Assembly: GCA_015062495.1 (NCBI GenBank)
Contig: SUUN01000001.1
Span: 425,157-489,156 of the forward strand
Source of the DNA: Alphaproteobacteria bacterium
GTDB lineage: Bacteria; Pseudomonadota; Alphaproteobacteria; Rs-D84
Length of the DNA stretch: 64,000 nt
Direction of reading: 5' to 3'
Shown: positions 7,742 to 15,919 of the stretch, piece after piece
Layout of the letters: each line of letters opens with the position of its first letter
How positions within the stretch are numbered: the first letter of the stretch is position 1
The notes under the pieces: generated by a model
The model's database searches: none
What the model saw: only the letters and a program-made list of their open reading frames with translations
What the model was told of the DNA's origin: nothing
Made by a program: the position numbers and the translations under genes

Positions 7742-9556
7742 TTATTTTTTTGTTTTCTTGGATTCTGTTTTGAACTGAATATCACGCAGTTTTTTGTATT
7801 CGCCATTTTGCGCGCACAGTTCTGCGTCTGTTCCCATTTCGACAATCTGACCGCCCTTGATAACGCAAATGATATCTGCGTCCAAGATAGTGGACAGACG
7901 GTGCGCAATAACAAATGTCGTGCGCCCACGCATCAAATCGTTTAATGCCGCCTGGATTAATTTTTCGCTTTGTGTATCCAGCGCAGATGTCGCTTCGTCC
8001 AATAACAGGATTGGTGCGTCTTTTAATATTGCACGCGCAATTGCAATGCGCTGTTTCTGGCCACCGGACAACAAGCCGCCACCTTCGCCAACAGATGTTT
8101 TGTATCCATCTGGAAATTCGTTAATAAAACCATCGGCATTTGCCGCGATTGCCGCTGCGACAACTTCGTCATGTGTTGCGTCGGGACGGCCGTATTTAAT
8201 GTTGTCTTCGATTGAACCGTTGAACAGGAATACGGACTGTGAAACCTCGGCAATATTTTCACGCAGGGATTTTAATGTGTACTTTTTTATATCGGTGCGA
8301 TTAATTGTAATTTTACCGGTTTGCGGTTCATAGAAACGTTCCAACAAATTGAACATCGTTGTTTTACCACCACCAGATGGACCAACCAGGGCGCAAACCT
8401 TGCCCGCAGGGACATGTAAATCGATATCTGTCAAAACTGGTTCAGATGGATTATATGCAAATGAAACATTATGAAAACCGACCGATAAATTTTTCGCGGT
8501 TAATTCACGCGCATCGGGCGCATCAACAATGTCTGGTTTGCTGTCCAGGAAATTAAACAAAATTTCCGCCGCCAACAGACCATGCTGCAATGTGTCGCCG
8601 GTGCTGGTAATCGATTTTGCCGGTTTGTACGCTGCGGTCAATGCCAACAGGAACGCTGTAAAATCACCGGTTGAAATCGTGCCACTGGCAATAAAATGCC
8701 CGCCCATAATCATCGCAATGCACAGGCCAATTGAAATCATAAATTCCATCAATGGTGAACGCAGGGCGTTGGCCTGGGTGCTTTTGTACGAATTGCTCAT
8801 AGAACTGTTTAAAACGTGCGCGAATTTCTTTTCTTCGCGTTCTTCGGCGGCGAACGCCTGGATTGTTTTGATGCCGTGTAATGTCTGGTTTAACTGTTGC
8901 GATACATTGTTGGCAATACCAAATGACTGACGCGATAACTTGCGACGTTTGCGCATAATAACAACCATAGGAATCATAATCGCCGGCGCAAGGAACATTA
9001 AAACAACACACATCTGGGGTGCGTAATAGAACATCAATGCCAACGTCATAATCAATGTCGCGACATTTTGAACAACCCGGATTACAGTTCCTGTTACCAG
9101 ATTCAATACCGCGCCAGCCTGGACGCCAAAATAGTTTAAATTCTTGCCAATGCCGTCAGAATAAAAACGCGCCAGGTTCATGTGCGTCATGTGTTTATAG
9201 ATTTTCTTTTGCAAATTCGCACTGGCCAGCAGGCCACCCTTGGCCATAATCAGGGCCTTGGCATAAGTGAATGCACCCTTGGCACCAAAGGCAACAATAA
9301 CCTGAACCCCCAGCCAATAAATGGCGGCCAGGCTTTTTTCAATAAAGGCCTTGTCCACAACCTGTTGAACGATTGTGATGGTGTACGCTTCGGCAGCAGC
9401 GGCCAAAATGGTAAAAATAATACCCGCCGCCAACCATTTCCAATATGGACGTCCGATTTCACGCCACACGCGCCCATACAAGGACCATTTAATTCGACCG
9501 TTTGATTCATCGCCCTTAACAAAGGCAACAATTTTATTTTTAATTTTTTTCATCAT
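7742..9556 (-). CDS. MsbA-type ABC transporter, fused permease and ATPase
   Basis: This 604-residue half-transporter of the exporter class has six membrane spans in residues 30-320 and a C-terminal ATPase. The ATPase has Walker A GPSGGGKTT, Q-loop VSQSVFLF, signature LSGGQKQR, Walker B ILLLDEATSALD and H-loop AHRLS. It is expected to work as a homodimer in the inner membrane. MsbA relatives move lipid A, lipids or drugs, and the substrate cannot be read from the sequence. The start is one of two adjacent ATGs (9556 or 9553). An upstream TTG at 9589 is less likely. No strong ribosome site is visible. Confidence 0.88.
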   Translation of the reverse strand: MMKKIKNKIVAFVKGDESNGRIKWSLYGRVWREIGRPYWKWLAAGIIFTILAAAAEAYTITIVQQVVDKAFIEKSLAAIYWLGVQVIVAFGAKGAFTYAKALIMAKGGLLASANLQKKIYKHMTHMNLARFYSDGIGKNLNYFGVQAGAVLNLVTGTVIRVVQNVATLIMTLALMFYYAPQMCVVLMFLAPAIMIPMVVIMRKRRKLSRQSFGIANNVSQQLNQTLHGIKTIQAFAAEEREEKKFAHVLNSSMSNSYKSTQANALRSPLMEFMISIGLCIAMIMGGHFIASGTISTGDFTAFLLALTAAYKPAKSITSTGDTLQHGLLAAEILFNFLDSKPDIVDAPDARELTAKNLSVGFHNVSFAYNPSEPVLTDIDLHVPAGKVCALVGPSGGGKTTMFNLLERFYEPQTGKITINRTDIKKYTLKSLRENIAEVSQSVFLFNGSIEDNIKYGRPDATHDEVVAAAIAANADGFINEFPDGYKTSVGEGGGLLSGGQKQRIAIARAILKDAPILLLDEATSALDTQSEKLIQAALNDLMRGRTTFVIAHRLSTILDADIICVIKGGQIVEMGTDAELCAQNGEYKKLRDIQFKTESKKTKK

Positions 9557-9630
9557 AGCGTGCGTATTATAAAAAACAAAGTTCAACAAGTCTAGTCCAA
9601 AAGATTATGGGGCGATTTTTCATTTTTAGA

Positions 9631-9659
9631 TTGACAAGGGGATTAAAAACGTATAAAAT
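9631..9659 (+). promoter_or_regulatory. promoter of tRNA-Ala / rpsU
   Basis: TTGACA (9631-9636), a 17-bp spacer and TAAAAT (9654-9659) predict transcription starting near 9666, about 28 nt before the tRNA. Confidence 0.65.
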
Positions 9660-9693
9660 CCATTCGCTTTCATGATGAAAGTGGCAAAGTTTT

Positions 9694-9769
9694 GGGGTCA
9701 TAGCTCAGTTGGTAGAGCACCTGCTTTGCAAGCAGGGGGTCGTCAGTTCGAGTCTGATTGGCTCCACCA
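9694..9769 (+). tRNA. tRNA-Ala (anticodon TGC)
   Basis: A 76-nt cloverleaf with acceptor GGGGTCA pairing with TGGCTCC, D-loop AGCTCAGTTGG, and anticodon stem CCTGC/GCAGG with loop TTTGCAA (TGC). It has T-arm GTTCGAGTC and an encoded CCA end. Confidence 0.97.
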
Positions 9770-9848
9770 AAACAAGTGAAAGGGGGATGTAAAATCCCCT
9801 TTTTAAGTAAAACAACAAAATAAAATGCGTCAAAGGGGGTGAATACAT

Positions 9849-10055
9849 ATGGTAAAAGTTCTGGTTCGCGACAATAACGTCGAACAGGCACTGCGCGTTG
9901 CAAAACGTAAATCGCAGAAAGAAGGTCTGTACCGCGAAATGAAAGAACGTCAGCGTTATGAAAAACCAACAACACGACGCAAGCGTTTGAAAGAAGAAGC
10001 CGTTCGCAACGAAAAGAAACGTCAATCAAAACAGCGTATGGTTTTCGGATTCTAA
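9849..10055 (+). CDS. rpsU: 30S ribosomal protein S21
   Basis: This 68-residue, very basic protein has the S21 opening [15 protein letters not shown] and the helix [20 protein letters not shown]. It binds the 30S subunit near the anti-Shine-Dalgarno end of 16S rRNA. AAAGGGGGTGAATACAT precedes ATG 9849. It follows tRNA-Ala by 79 bp and ends at a strong terminator, so tRNA and gene may share a transcript. Confidence 0.96.
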   Translation: MVKVLVRDNNVEQALRVAKRKSQKEGLYREMKERQRYEKPTTRRKRLKEEAVRNEKKRQSKQRMVFGF

Positions 10056-10063
10056 GAAAAACT

Positions 10064-10090
10064 AAGCCCCACAATTGTGGGGCTTTTTTT
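10064..10090 (+). terminator. intrinsic terminator after rpsU
   Basis: AAGCCCCACAATTGTGGGGC forms a 9-bp stem followed by TTTTTTT. Confidence 0.9.
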
Positions 10091-10162
10091 ATTTAATTGC
10101 GTTGTGCGATTTGTGGTGTAATATAGATTCAAAACAAAAAAATAAACAAAAGGATTTATCAT

Positions 10163-10879
10163 ATGCTGCGTCCATCACTGCGAAAAAATAATCAATTGCG
10201 CCCTGTTTCTATGGAAACCGGTGTTAACAAATGGGCCGAAGGGTCGTGCCTGATTAAAATGGGTGGGACACATGTGCTGTGTACCGCGTCGGTAGATTTC
10301 GCACAACCAACATGGAAACGTATGCAAAACAAAACCGGCGGGTGGGTGACGGCCGAATATTCCATGTTGCCACGCGCAAACGGCACACGCAAATCACACG
10401 AAGCGATGACACGCGATAATCGCGCGGTGGAGATTTCACGCCTGATTGGGCGCAGTTTACGCAGCGTTGTCGATATGGAAAAATTAGGCAAGCATACAAT
10501 CACAATCGACTGTGACGTTATCCAGGGCGACGGCGGAACACGTTGCGCCAGTATAACAGGCGGCTTTGTCGCGATGGCGTTGGCGGTGCGTTGGCTGATG
10601 GAACAAGGGCGAATATTCGAAAACCCGATTTCAAACAATGTAGCGGCGGTGTCGGCGGGGCTGTGGCATGGCGACTTGATTCTGGATTTGGATTACGAAG
10701 AAGACTGCGCGGCCGAAATGGATTCTAACTTTGTCATGTCCGACGATGGACGGTTTATTGAAATCCAGGCCACCGGTGAACAACATCCATTTACCGCCGA
10801 ACAGTTAAACGAAATCATGCAAATGGCGGACGCAGGCTGTAAAAAATTAATAGATTTGCAAAATCAGGTACTGGAATAA
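10163..10879 (+). CDS. rph: ribonuclease PH
   Basis: This 238-residue phosphorolytic 3'-exonuclease trims tRNA 3' ends. Family landmarks are RPSLRKNNQLRPVSMETG at the N-terminus, GWVTAEYSMLPRAN and RAVEISRLIGRSLRSV (basic phosphate/tRNA site), DCDVIQGDGGTRCASITG, and the C-terminal EIQATGEQHPFT. Full family length, presumably a hexamer. ATG 10163 is preceded by AAAAGGATTTATC. It stands alone between the rpsU terminator and tRNA-Gly. Confidence 0.96.
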   Translation: MLRPSLRKNNQLRPVSMETGVNKWAEGSCLIKMGGTHVLCTASVDFAQPTWKRMQNKTGGWVTAEYSMLPRANGTRKSHEAMTRDNRAVEISRLIGRSLRSVVDMEKLGKHTITIDCDVIQGDGGTRCASITGGFVAMALAVRWLMEQGRIFENPISNNVAAVSAGLWHGDLILDLDYEEDCAAEMDSNFVMSDDGRFIEIQATGEQHPFTAEQLNEIMQMADAGCKKLIDLQNQVLE

Positions 10880-10898
10880 AAAAAATTAAAAATAGTAC

Positions 10899-10927
10899 TT
10901 GCATTTCTGAAAAAGATATGCCAATAT
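10899..10927 (+). promoter_or_regulatory. promoter of tRNA-Gly
   Basis: TTGCAT (10899-10904), 17 bp, then CAATAT (10922-10927). The AGTACTTGCATTT block is shared with the tRNA-Asp promoter at 54137, which supports its use as a stable-RNA promoter. Confidence 0.55.
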
Positions 10928-10939
10928 ATACGACGCAAT

Positions 10940-11016
10940 GCGAGCGTAGCTCAGTTGGCTAGAGCGCAACCTTGCCAAGGTTGAGGTCGAGGGTTCGAGC
11001 CCCTTTGCTCGCACCA
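10940..11016 (+). tRNA. tRNA-Gly (anticodon GCC)
   Basis: A 77-nt cloverleaf: acceptor GCGAGCG pairs with TGCTCGC, anticodon stem is CAACC/GGTTG with loop TTGCCAA (GCC), T-arm GGTTCGAGCC, CCA encoded. Its 3' end is the origin of the tandem repeat that follows. Confidence 0.97.
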
Positions 11017-11266
11017 GAATTAAAAAGAACGTCCGAAAGGACGTTTTTTTTGATTCTGTAGCAAAGGGGCGAGTTGCGAGGCGAGGCAGATTAATAATCT
11101 GCCGAAGTACTTTGCTCGCACCAGAATTAAAAAGAACGTCCGAATGGGCGTTTTTTTTGATTCTGTAGCAAAGGGGCGAGTTGCGAGGCGAGGCAGATTA
11201 ATAATCTGCCGAAGTACTTTGCGACGCACCAGAATTTGAAAAACCGTCCAAATGGGCGGTTTTTTG
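11004..11266 (+). repeat. 107-bp tandem repeat copying the tRNA-Gly 3' end plus terminator
   Basis: Unit 1 starts at 11004 inside the tRNA (TTTGCTCGCACCAGAATT), unit 2 at 11111 and a diverged partial unit 3 at 11218, exactly 107 bp apart. Each unit carries the tRNA 3' end with CCA, then a terminator (AACGTCCGAAAGGACGTT plus T-run in unit 1). Units 1 and 2 also carry GCAAAGGGGCGAG, a partial inverted copy of the T-arm, and a GGCAGATTA/TAATCTGCC hairpin. Only the first copy belongs to a complete tRNA. Confidence 0.85.
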
Positions 11267-11289
11267 TTTGACCCGCAAAAGGGTGGTCA

Positions 11290-11322
11290 GTTACCCCGAT
11301 AAACTTTTATTTATCCAAGCAA
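11290..11322. repeat. solo right end of the MITE-like repeat
   Basis: GATAAACTTTTATTTATCC matches the right terminal inverted repeat of the 3783 and 42829 elements. No partner end is nearby. Confidence 0.5.
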
Positions 11323-11329
11323 AAATATA

Positions 11330-11358
11330 TTGCTAAAAATCGCTGGGTGCGGTATAAT
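11330..11358 (+). promoter_or_regulatory. promoter of the second Cys-rich gene
   Basis: TTGCTA (11330-11335), 17 bp, TATAAT (11353-11358). The predicted start near 11365 would put the whole inverted-repeat element at 11384-11500 into the mRNA leader. Confidence 0.6.
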
Positions 11359-11383
11359 GCGTGGCGTAGAGTAAGAAAAACAA

Positions 11384-11500
11384 TGCCGAATCCAAAGGGA
11401 CGATTGTTTTCGACATTAATCCCCAAAATTTATTCCCAGATTTCCGCATAATTTATCCCCCATTTTATTGCCGAATCTAAACGTCGGTTTGGGTTTGGCA
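11384..11500. repeat. second inverted-repeat leader element
   Basis: The arms 11384-11414 and 11469-11500 are complementary at roughly 22 of 31 positions and enclose about 54 bp. Both arms and spacer resemble the element at 5023-5137 (GCCGAATCC left, GAATCTAAAC right, CATTTTATTGC at the inner right edge). It overlaps the first codons of the following reading frame. Confidence 0.6.
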
Positions 11501-12397
11501 ATGTGGTGTGGTTTTGCTCACGGGTGGACTAATGGCAGCCTAACACCATGGACACTGCAGATACATTTAAATACCGTATGTTATGGTAATCCCACTAGTG
11601 GTTTTAATTCCTCAGCGTGCAATGAAGCACTGGCGGCTGGCCCAAATACGTACAGCCAGACTTGTACAAATACCAACAGCATGGGCTATAATTATATTGG
11701 GTTGATATATTACAGTAATGCCTTTTATGTTGCTTGTTATTCAAGCAGTTATGCTGCGGCAAGCCAGAATATATGGAATTATTCAGCAACTGTGCCTGTA
11801 CAGTTGGCGAATGTTAGTACGGGATCGTATAATAACGTAGCAACAATTACTAATTCTGGATACTACCAATGTATGCTTCAGATGTCTGCGTGTGCTGATG
11901 ATGCCACATGGAATTCTGACGGAAATGGAGTTCAGTCCAAAAAAACCGGATACAGTTGTTCCACTACAAGCGGTACAACGCCGACCTGCACGGGCGGGAC
12001 AACATCATATCGTTGTGCGTCGGGTTATTATGGCTATTCATCGTCGGGTGTGCCAACGTGCACATCGTGCGCCACAACCGGATTCAGTAATGCAACCAGC
12101 ATTGCCGGTGATAATTCTGATATAACCAAATGCTATTTACCCGTTGCGTCATATATGGATACCGTTGGCACATTTGATATAACAGGAACATATTGTAATT
12201 ATAGTCTCGATGGGTACGACCACATTGTCCCCCCGGCGTGCAGCGAAAGGGTGGCACAGGGATGTTCGTTGCCAACGGTCGGGCACGAATGTTATAGAGA
12301 GTACACCTTTGCCAGTTCTGGCGATCTGGTATGCATAGATTGCAGCGCGTTGGATAAAGATGGTATGAAGATGATAAACACCTGCTACAAAGATTAG
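11468..12397 (+). CDS. secreted-type cysteine-rich protein, unusual or damaged 5' end
   Basis: This 309-residue paralogue of the 5152 protein shares the GYYGYSSSGVPTCTSC repeat and the SIAGDNSDITKC block (SVAGATSYAQC in the other), followed by a GTFD/GTFE beta segment. The only start-like codon is TTG 11468, inside the inverted-repeat arm; the next ATG (11501) would cut off the leader. The residues GLGLAMWCGFAHG look like the hydrophobic and cleavage parts of a signal peptide, but the basic N-region is missing and no ribosome site precedes the TTG. Either the start is non-standard or recombination at the repeat removed the true start. Confidence 0.55.
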   Translation: MPNLNVGLGLAMWCGFAHGWTNGSLTPWTLQIHLNTVCYGNPTSGFNSSACNEALAAGPNTYSQTCTNTNSMGYNYIGLIYYSNAFYVACYSSSYAAASQNIWNYSATVPVQLANVSTGSYNNVATITNSGYYQCMLQMSACADDATWNSDGNGVQSKKTGYSCSTTSGTTPTCTGGTTSYRCASGYYGYSSSGVPTCTSCATTGFSNATSIAGDNSDITKCYLPVASYMDTVGTFDITGTYCNYSLDGYDHIVPPACSERVAQGCSLPTVGHECYREYTFASSGDLVCIDCSALDKDGMKMINTCYKD

Positions 12398-12508
12398 CAC
12401 ACCAAAACGTTTTACGTTTTTGTCATCCCGGTGTTAAGCACCGGGATGACATACTTTTTTTGCAAAAAGTATGTTTATATAAACTTCGCTAAACTTTTAT
12501 TTATATCT
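12398..12508. repeat. repeat-derived intergenic segment
   Basis: This gap holds GTCATCCCGGTG...CACCGGGATGAC (a perfect hairpin of the GTCAT family), an ATACTTTTT...AAAAAGTAT hairpin, and CTTCGCTAAACTTTTATTTAT, a rearranged terminal repeat of the MITE-like family. It separates convergent genes and may also terminate them. Confidence 0.6.
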
Positions 12509-12511
12509 ATA

Positions 12512-13213
12512 TTATTCCCGCCAGATGACGGATGGGAACATGGAATTAATTTTATCGCGCAATTGTTGATTCGAAAAAAATACATCGCGCTGGGGTGCGG
12601 TTGTTTTATGTTCATCATCTTCGAAATGCGGGATGTATTTTTGAATTGCGATATTCTTGACCCCGCGCGATGACAATATGTTTGCAATTTCCAACAAATC
12701 ATCGGTTGAAATAAAACGCGGATCACAAGTGATGCGGACTTCGAAATCTTTGCCGGTTGATTGCCAGACGTCCAGACTGCGCATCATATTATCATATGCG
12801 ATATTTTGCCCTGTTAAATCGGGGTATTTTTCACGCGTCGCCTTGAAATCCAGGCCAATCCAGTCAACCACATCCGTGGCGCGCGCCAGGGTATCGGGAT
12901 AAAACCCATTTGTATGCAGGCCAATTTTGAACCCCAATTCGCGAACACGACGCATGTATTCGATAACAACGTCGCCCTGCATTAATGCTTCGCCGCCGGA
13001 AAAGACGACGGCCTCTAATCGGCCAACGCGTGATTTCAACCATTCAAACACGCGCGTTGGGTCATATTCACCGTCGCCCGGGGATAATAAATGGGGGTTG
13101 GAACAATACGCACACCGCAACGGACAACCAACCAAGAACAAAACACACGAAAGTTTGCCTGGATAGTCGATTGTGGTGAACGAAACCAATCCCCCGATTT
13201 GTATTTCACGCAT
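12512..13213 (-). CDS. nrdG: anaerobic ribonucleotide reductase activating enzyme
   Basis: This 233-residue radical-SAM enzyme generates the glycyl radical on class III ribonucleotide reductase. Cys30, Cys34 and Cys37 (CPLRCAYC) bind the 4Fe-4S cluster and VFSGGEALMQ follows as the SAM-binding GGE motif. The opening GGLVSFTTIDYPGKLSCVLF is typical of this activase group. Start ATG 13213 lies 5 bp after the stop of the small glycyl-radical gene, and both follow nrdD. The three genes form one operon for dNTP synthesis without oxygen. Confidence 0.92.
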   Translation of the reverse strand: MREIQIGGLVSFTTIDYPGKLSCVLFLVGCPLRCAYCSNPHLLSPGDGEYDPTRVFEWLKSRVGRLEAVVFSGGEALMQGDVVIEYMRRVRELGFKIGLHTNGFYPDTLARATDVVDWIGLDFKATREKYPDLTGQNIAYDNMMRSLDVWQSTGKDFEVRITCDPRFISTDDLLEIANILSSRGVKNIAIQKYIPHFEDDEHKTTAPQRDVFFSNQQLRDKINSMFPSVIWRE

Positions 13214-13218
13214 AATAT

Positions 13219-13401
13219 TTAAGCCGCACGTTTTAATAAATCAGAATGACGGGCACCAGCAGACAAACTGTTCGCTTCGGTGAACGTTTTGCGTTCACAG
13301 AATTCAGAATATTTACCAATGTTAAAGTTTGACACAGGTCTGATAAAGCCCATTGAACGTGAAAAAACTTCGCATGGTGTTCTGTTACAATTTGTTGTCA
13401 T
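13219..13401 (-). CDS. stand-alone glycyl-radical segment of class III ribonucleotide reductase
   Basis: This 60-residue protein matches the C-terminal end that is normally fused to NrdD: NRTPCEVFSRSMGFIRPVSN followed by FNIGKYSEFCERKTF. The R-S-M-G-F segment aligns with the glycyl-radical loop R-V-x-G-Y, so Gly18 should be the radical site. It has its own strong ribosome site (AAAGGGAGGATAACGAT) and lies 45 bp after nrdD, so this is a real split rather than a sequencing frameshift. It would have to dock onto NrdD, in the way YfiD repairs PflB (analogy, inference). Confidence 0.82.
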   Translation of the reverse strand: MTTNCNRTPCEVFSRSMGFIRPVSNFNIGKYSEFCERKTFTEANSLSAGARHSDLLKRAA

Positions 13402-13446
13402 ATCGTTATCCTCCCTTTCTGATTTATGTTTATGACGTTATTTGTT

Positions 13447-15486
13447 TTATTGTTGTTCGACATTGTCTGTGTTGGCGGCGTTTTCCGCGTCACACTTTGG
13501 ACAGAATTCGTGTTTGCCCGGCAGATATCCGTGCTTTGGACAGATTGAAAATGTTGGTGTCAATGTCATGTATGGCACTTTGTAATTTTCAAATATTGTG
13601 CGCACGATTTTCTGGGCTGCGTCACCCGACGACACAGGTTCGCCCATATACAGGTGCAACATTGTGCCGCCGGTATATTTGCGCTGTAATTCTTCTTGGT
13701 GTTCCAGGGCGACAAATGGGTCGTCTGTAAAGTTCACAGGCAGTTGTGTCGAATTTGTATAATATGGCGCGTCCGGCGTTCCCGCAGTAATGATATCTGG
13801 GAAATTTTTGACGTCTGTTTTCGCAAAGCGATATGAACAGCCTTCGGCCGGGGTCGCTTCTAAATTATACAGGTTGCCGGTTTGTTCCTGGAATGTGGCC
13901 AGGTTTTCACGAATGAAATCCATAACATCCAGAACCAATTTTTTGCCCATTGGGGTTGCAATATTTTCGCGATCGCCGGTAAAGTTGCGAACCATTTCGT
14001 TCGCGCCGTTCACGCCAATGGTTGAAAAGTGATGATTCCAATCGCCCAGGTAACGTTTTGTAAATGGGTACAGGCCACGTTCCATGTTCTTGGAAATAAT
14101 CTGACGTTTGATTTCCAGCGCGTCGCGTCCCAAATCCAACAGACGTTTTAATTCTGTGAATAAACCTTCGCGGTTACCACGGTGGATATAGCCCAGGCGC
14201 GCCAGGTTTATTGTGATAACGCCGATTGAACCCGTCTTTTCCGCAGATCCAAACAGACCGCCACCGCGCTTTAACAATTCGCGAACGTCCAAACGCAGAC
14301 GGCAACACATTGAACGAACATCGGTCGGATTCAGGTCAGAATTCAAGAAATTCTGGAAGTTTGGAATACCGTATTTCGCCGCCAAATCAAACAATGGTTT
14401 TACATTTGGATGTTCCCATGGAAAATCAGGCGTGATGTTATATGTTGGAATTGGGAATGTAAATGGACGGCCCAGGGCGTCACCTTCGGTCATAACCTCT
14501 AAGAACGCCTTGTTAATCAAATCCATTTCCGCCTGAAGTTCGCCGTATGTAAAGTCAGCCTGTTTGCGGCCAATAAATGGACGCTGGTTTTTCAGGTCAT
14601 TTGGGCATGTCCAGTCAAACGTAAAATTGATAAATGGTGTCTGAGTCCCCCAACGGCACGGAACAGCGCAGTTAAATATCAATGTCTGCATTGCATTTTT
14701 CACATCCGCGTATGACAGATTATCGATTCTGACGTATGGTGCCAGATATGTGTCAACGGATGAAAACGCCTGGGCGCCGGCAAATTCGTTCTGCAGCGTC
14801 CCCAAGAAATTCACCATGTGTGAAATCGCAGTTGCCATGTGGCGCGCAGGTTCACATTGCAGGTATCCTGGGACGCCGTTAAATCCTTCGTACAATAATT
14901 CACGCAGTGACCAGCCCGCACAATACCCCGTTAACCATCCCAAGTCGTGTACATGAATGGCCGCAGTTTTGTGCGCATCAGCAACCGCCCGCGGATACAG
15001 GTTTAACCAATATTCCGCGGTTACGCGTTCGCTGGTACGCAAAATCAGGCCACCGATGGAATAGCCAACATTTGCATTTTCTTTGATTCGCCAGTTCGAA
15101 CCACCAACATAGCCTTCGATAACTTCGACCGCATCAACCATTGATTCGCGGATTTCTGTGCGCTTTTGACGATAGATAATGTACGCTTCGGCGGTTTTAT
15201 AGGCACGATTGTCCATTAATGTTTGGATGACGACATCCTGAATATTTTCAACCGTTGGTGTTTTGTCAGCAAATTTGTTATCCAGACGTTTTAATACATC
15301 CTGGGTTATTTTGACCACTTCTACGTCCGAAATTTCAGTTGTGACGGCGACCGCCTTTTTAATTGCATCGTAAATCTTTTTTGCGTCAAATGGTACGGTT
15401 TCACCGCTGCGCTTTTGTACCGCAACCAGGCGTGTTGTTAACGTTGGCGTAATCTGAATTGTAATTTCATTTTGTGTTTCTGACAT
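13447..15486 (-). CDS. nrdD: anaerobic ribonucleoside-triphosphate reductase, catalytic chain without glycyl-radical tail
   Basis: This 679-residue protein has an N-terminal ATP-cone allosteric domain at about 15-105 (VAVQKRSGETVPFDAKKIYD) followed by the class III catalytic barrel (VHDLGWLTGYCAGWSLRELL, NCAVPCRWGTQTPFINFTFD). It ends in a zinc-ribbon-like SICPKHGYLPG...CPKC and then stops, without the usual R-x-x-G-Y glycyl-radical loop. That loop is on the next gene. ATG 15486 is chosen because GGGAGTTATCAAA precedes it; an earlier start at 15516 has none. Two NrdR-box-like palindromes lie upstream. Confidence 0.93.
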   Translation of the reverse strand: MSETQNEITIQITPTLTTRLVAVQKRSGETVPFDAKKIYDAIKKAVAVTTEISDVEVVKITQDVLKRLDNKFADKTPTVENIQDVVIQTLMDNRAYKTAEAYIIYRQKRTEIRESMVDAVEVIEGYVGGSNWRIKENANVGYSIGGLILRTSERVTAEYWLNLYPRAVADAHKTAAIHVHDLGWLTGYCAGWSLRELLYEGFNGVPGYLQCEPARHMATAISHMVNFLGTLQNEFAGAQAFSSVDTYLAPYVRIDNLSYADVKNAMQTLIFNCAVPCRWGTQTPFINFTFDWTCPNDLKNQRPFIGRKQADFTYGELQAEMDLINKAFLEVMTEGDALGRPFTFPIPTYNITPDFPWEHPNVKPLFDLAAKYGIPNFQNFLNSDLNPTDVRSMCCRLRLDVRELLKRGGGLFGSAEKTGSIGVITINLARLGYIHRGNREGLFTELKRLLDLGRDALEIKRQIISKNMERGLYPFTKRYLGDWNHHFSTIGVNGANEMVRNFTGDRENIATPMGKKLVLDVMDFIRENLATFQEQTGNLYNLEATPAEGCSYRFAKTDVKNFPDIITAGTPDAPYYTNSTQLPVNFTDDPFVALEHQEELQRKYTGGTMLHLYMGEPVSSGDAAQKIVRTIFENYKVPYMTLTPTFSICPKHGYLPGKHEFCPKCDAENAANTDNVEQQ

Positions 15487-15513
15487 TTTGATAACTCCCA
15501 TTCTTGCACAAAA

Positions 15514-15561
15514 CACAACATATAGTGGTTGTTTGTTCGATTTGATTACAATATATAGTTT
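15514..15561 (-). promoter_or_regulatory. tandem NrdR-box-like operators upstream of nrdD
   Basis: CACAACATATAGTGGTT (15514-15530) and ACAATATATAGTTT (15548-15561) both resemble the NrdR consensus around a TATA centre. Their TATAG cores are 33 bp apart, about three helical turns, the usual spacing of paired NrdR boxes. NrdR repression of the nrd operon is inference. Confidence 0.5.
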
Positions 15562-15877
15562 TAATAAAAGACTATCAATACAGAAAAAGTGAAAAAAATT
15601 TTATTTTTCGCTTTACTTTTTAAAATGCGGATTTTCTGCATATTACAGCGCGAAATCAGAATCGGCGGTTTAATACGAAATGGGCTTTTGTATAAAGGAT
15701 TTTTTATTTTCACCCTAAAATCGATTCGGATTTTATGCAAAAATTACCAAATATTGATAAAAAATACCGATTCTGTCACTATATATTGAATTTTTTGCCG
15801 GGTGATTTTTTGTCCCAACGGGGTAATATTAGGTTGTTTTTCCTGGATAAAATGGGTATATTGGTATTGTCGGTGTT
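15562..15877. other. AT-rich intergenic region
   Basis: This separates divergent nrdD and the acyl-CoA ligase. It contains the nrdD promoter region and an AT-rich stretch. A 66-codon frame at 15589 has no ribosome site and low-complexity content, and I do not call it. I see no RNA gene or repeat. Confidence 0.5.
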
Positions 15878-15919
15878 ATGGTGATTCCGACATGGTTAAT
15901 AGAACATAAGGTCATTATT

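Noticed and set aside
11111..11232. Second and third tRNA-Gly-like copies
   Set aside because: Only the 3' end is copied; there is no D-arm or anticodon arm, so these are not tRNA genes.
15589..15789. 66-codon plus-strand frame between nrdD and the acyl ligase
   Set aside because: No ribosome site, low-complexity Ile/Lys/Phe content and no recognisable pattern. It overlaps the nrdD control region.
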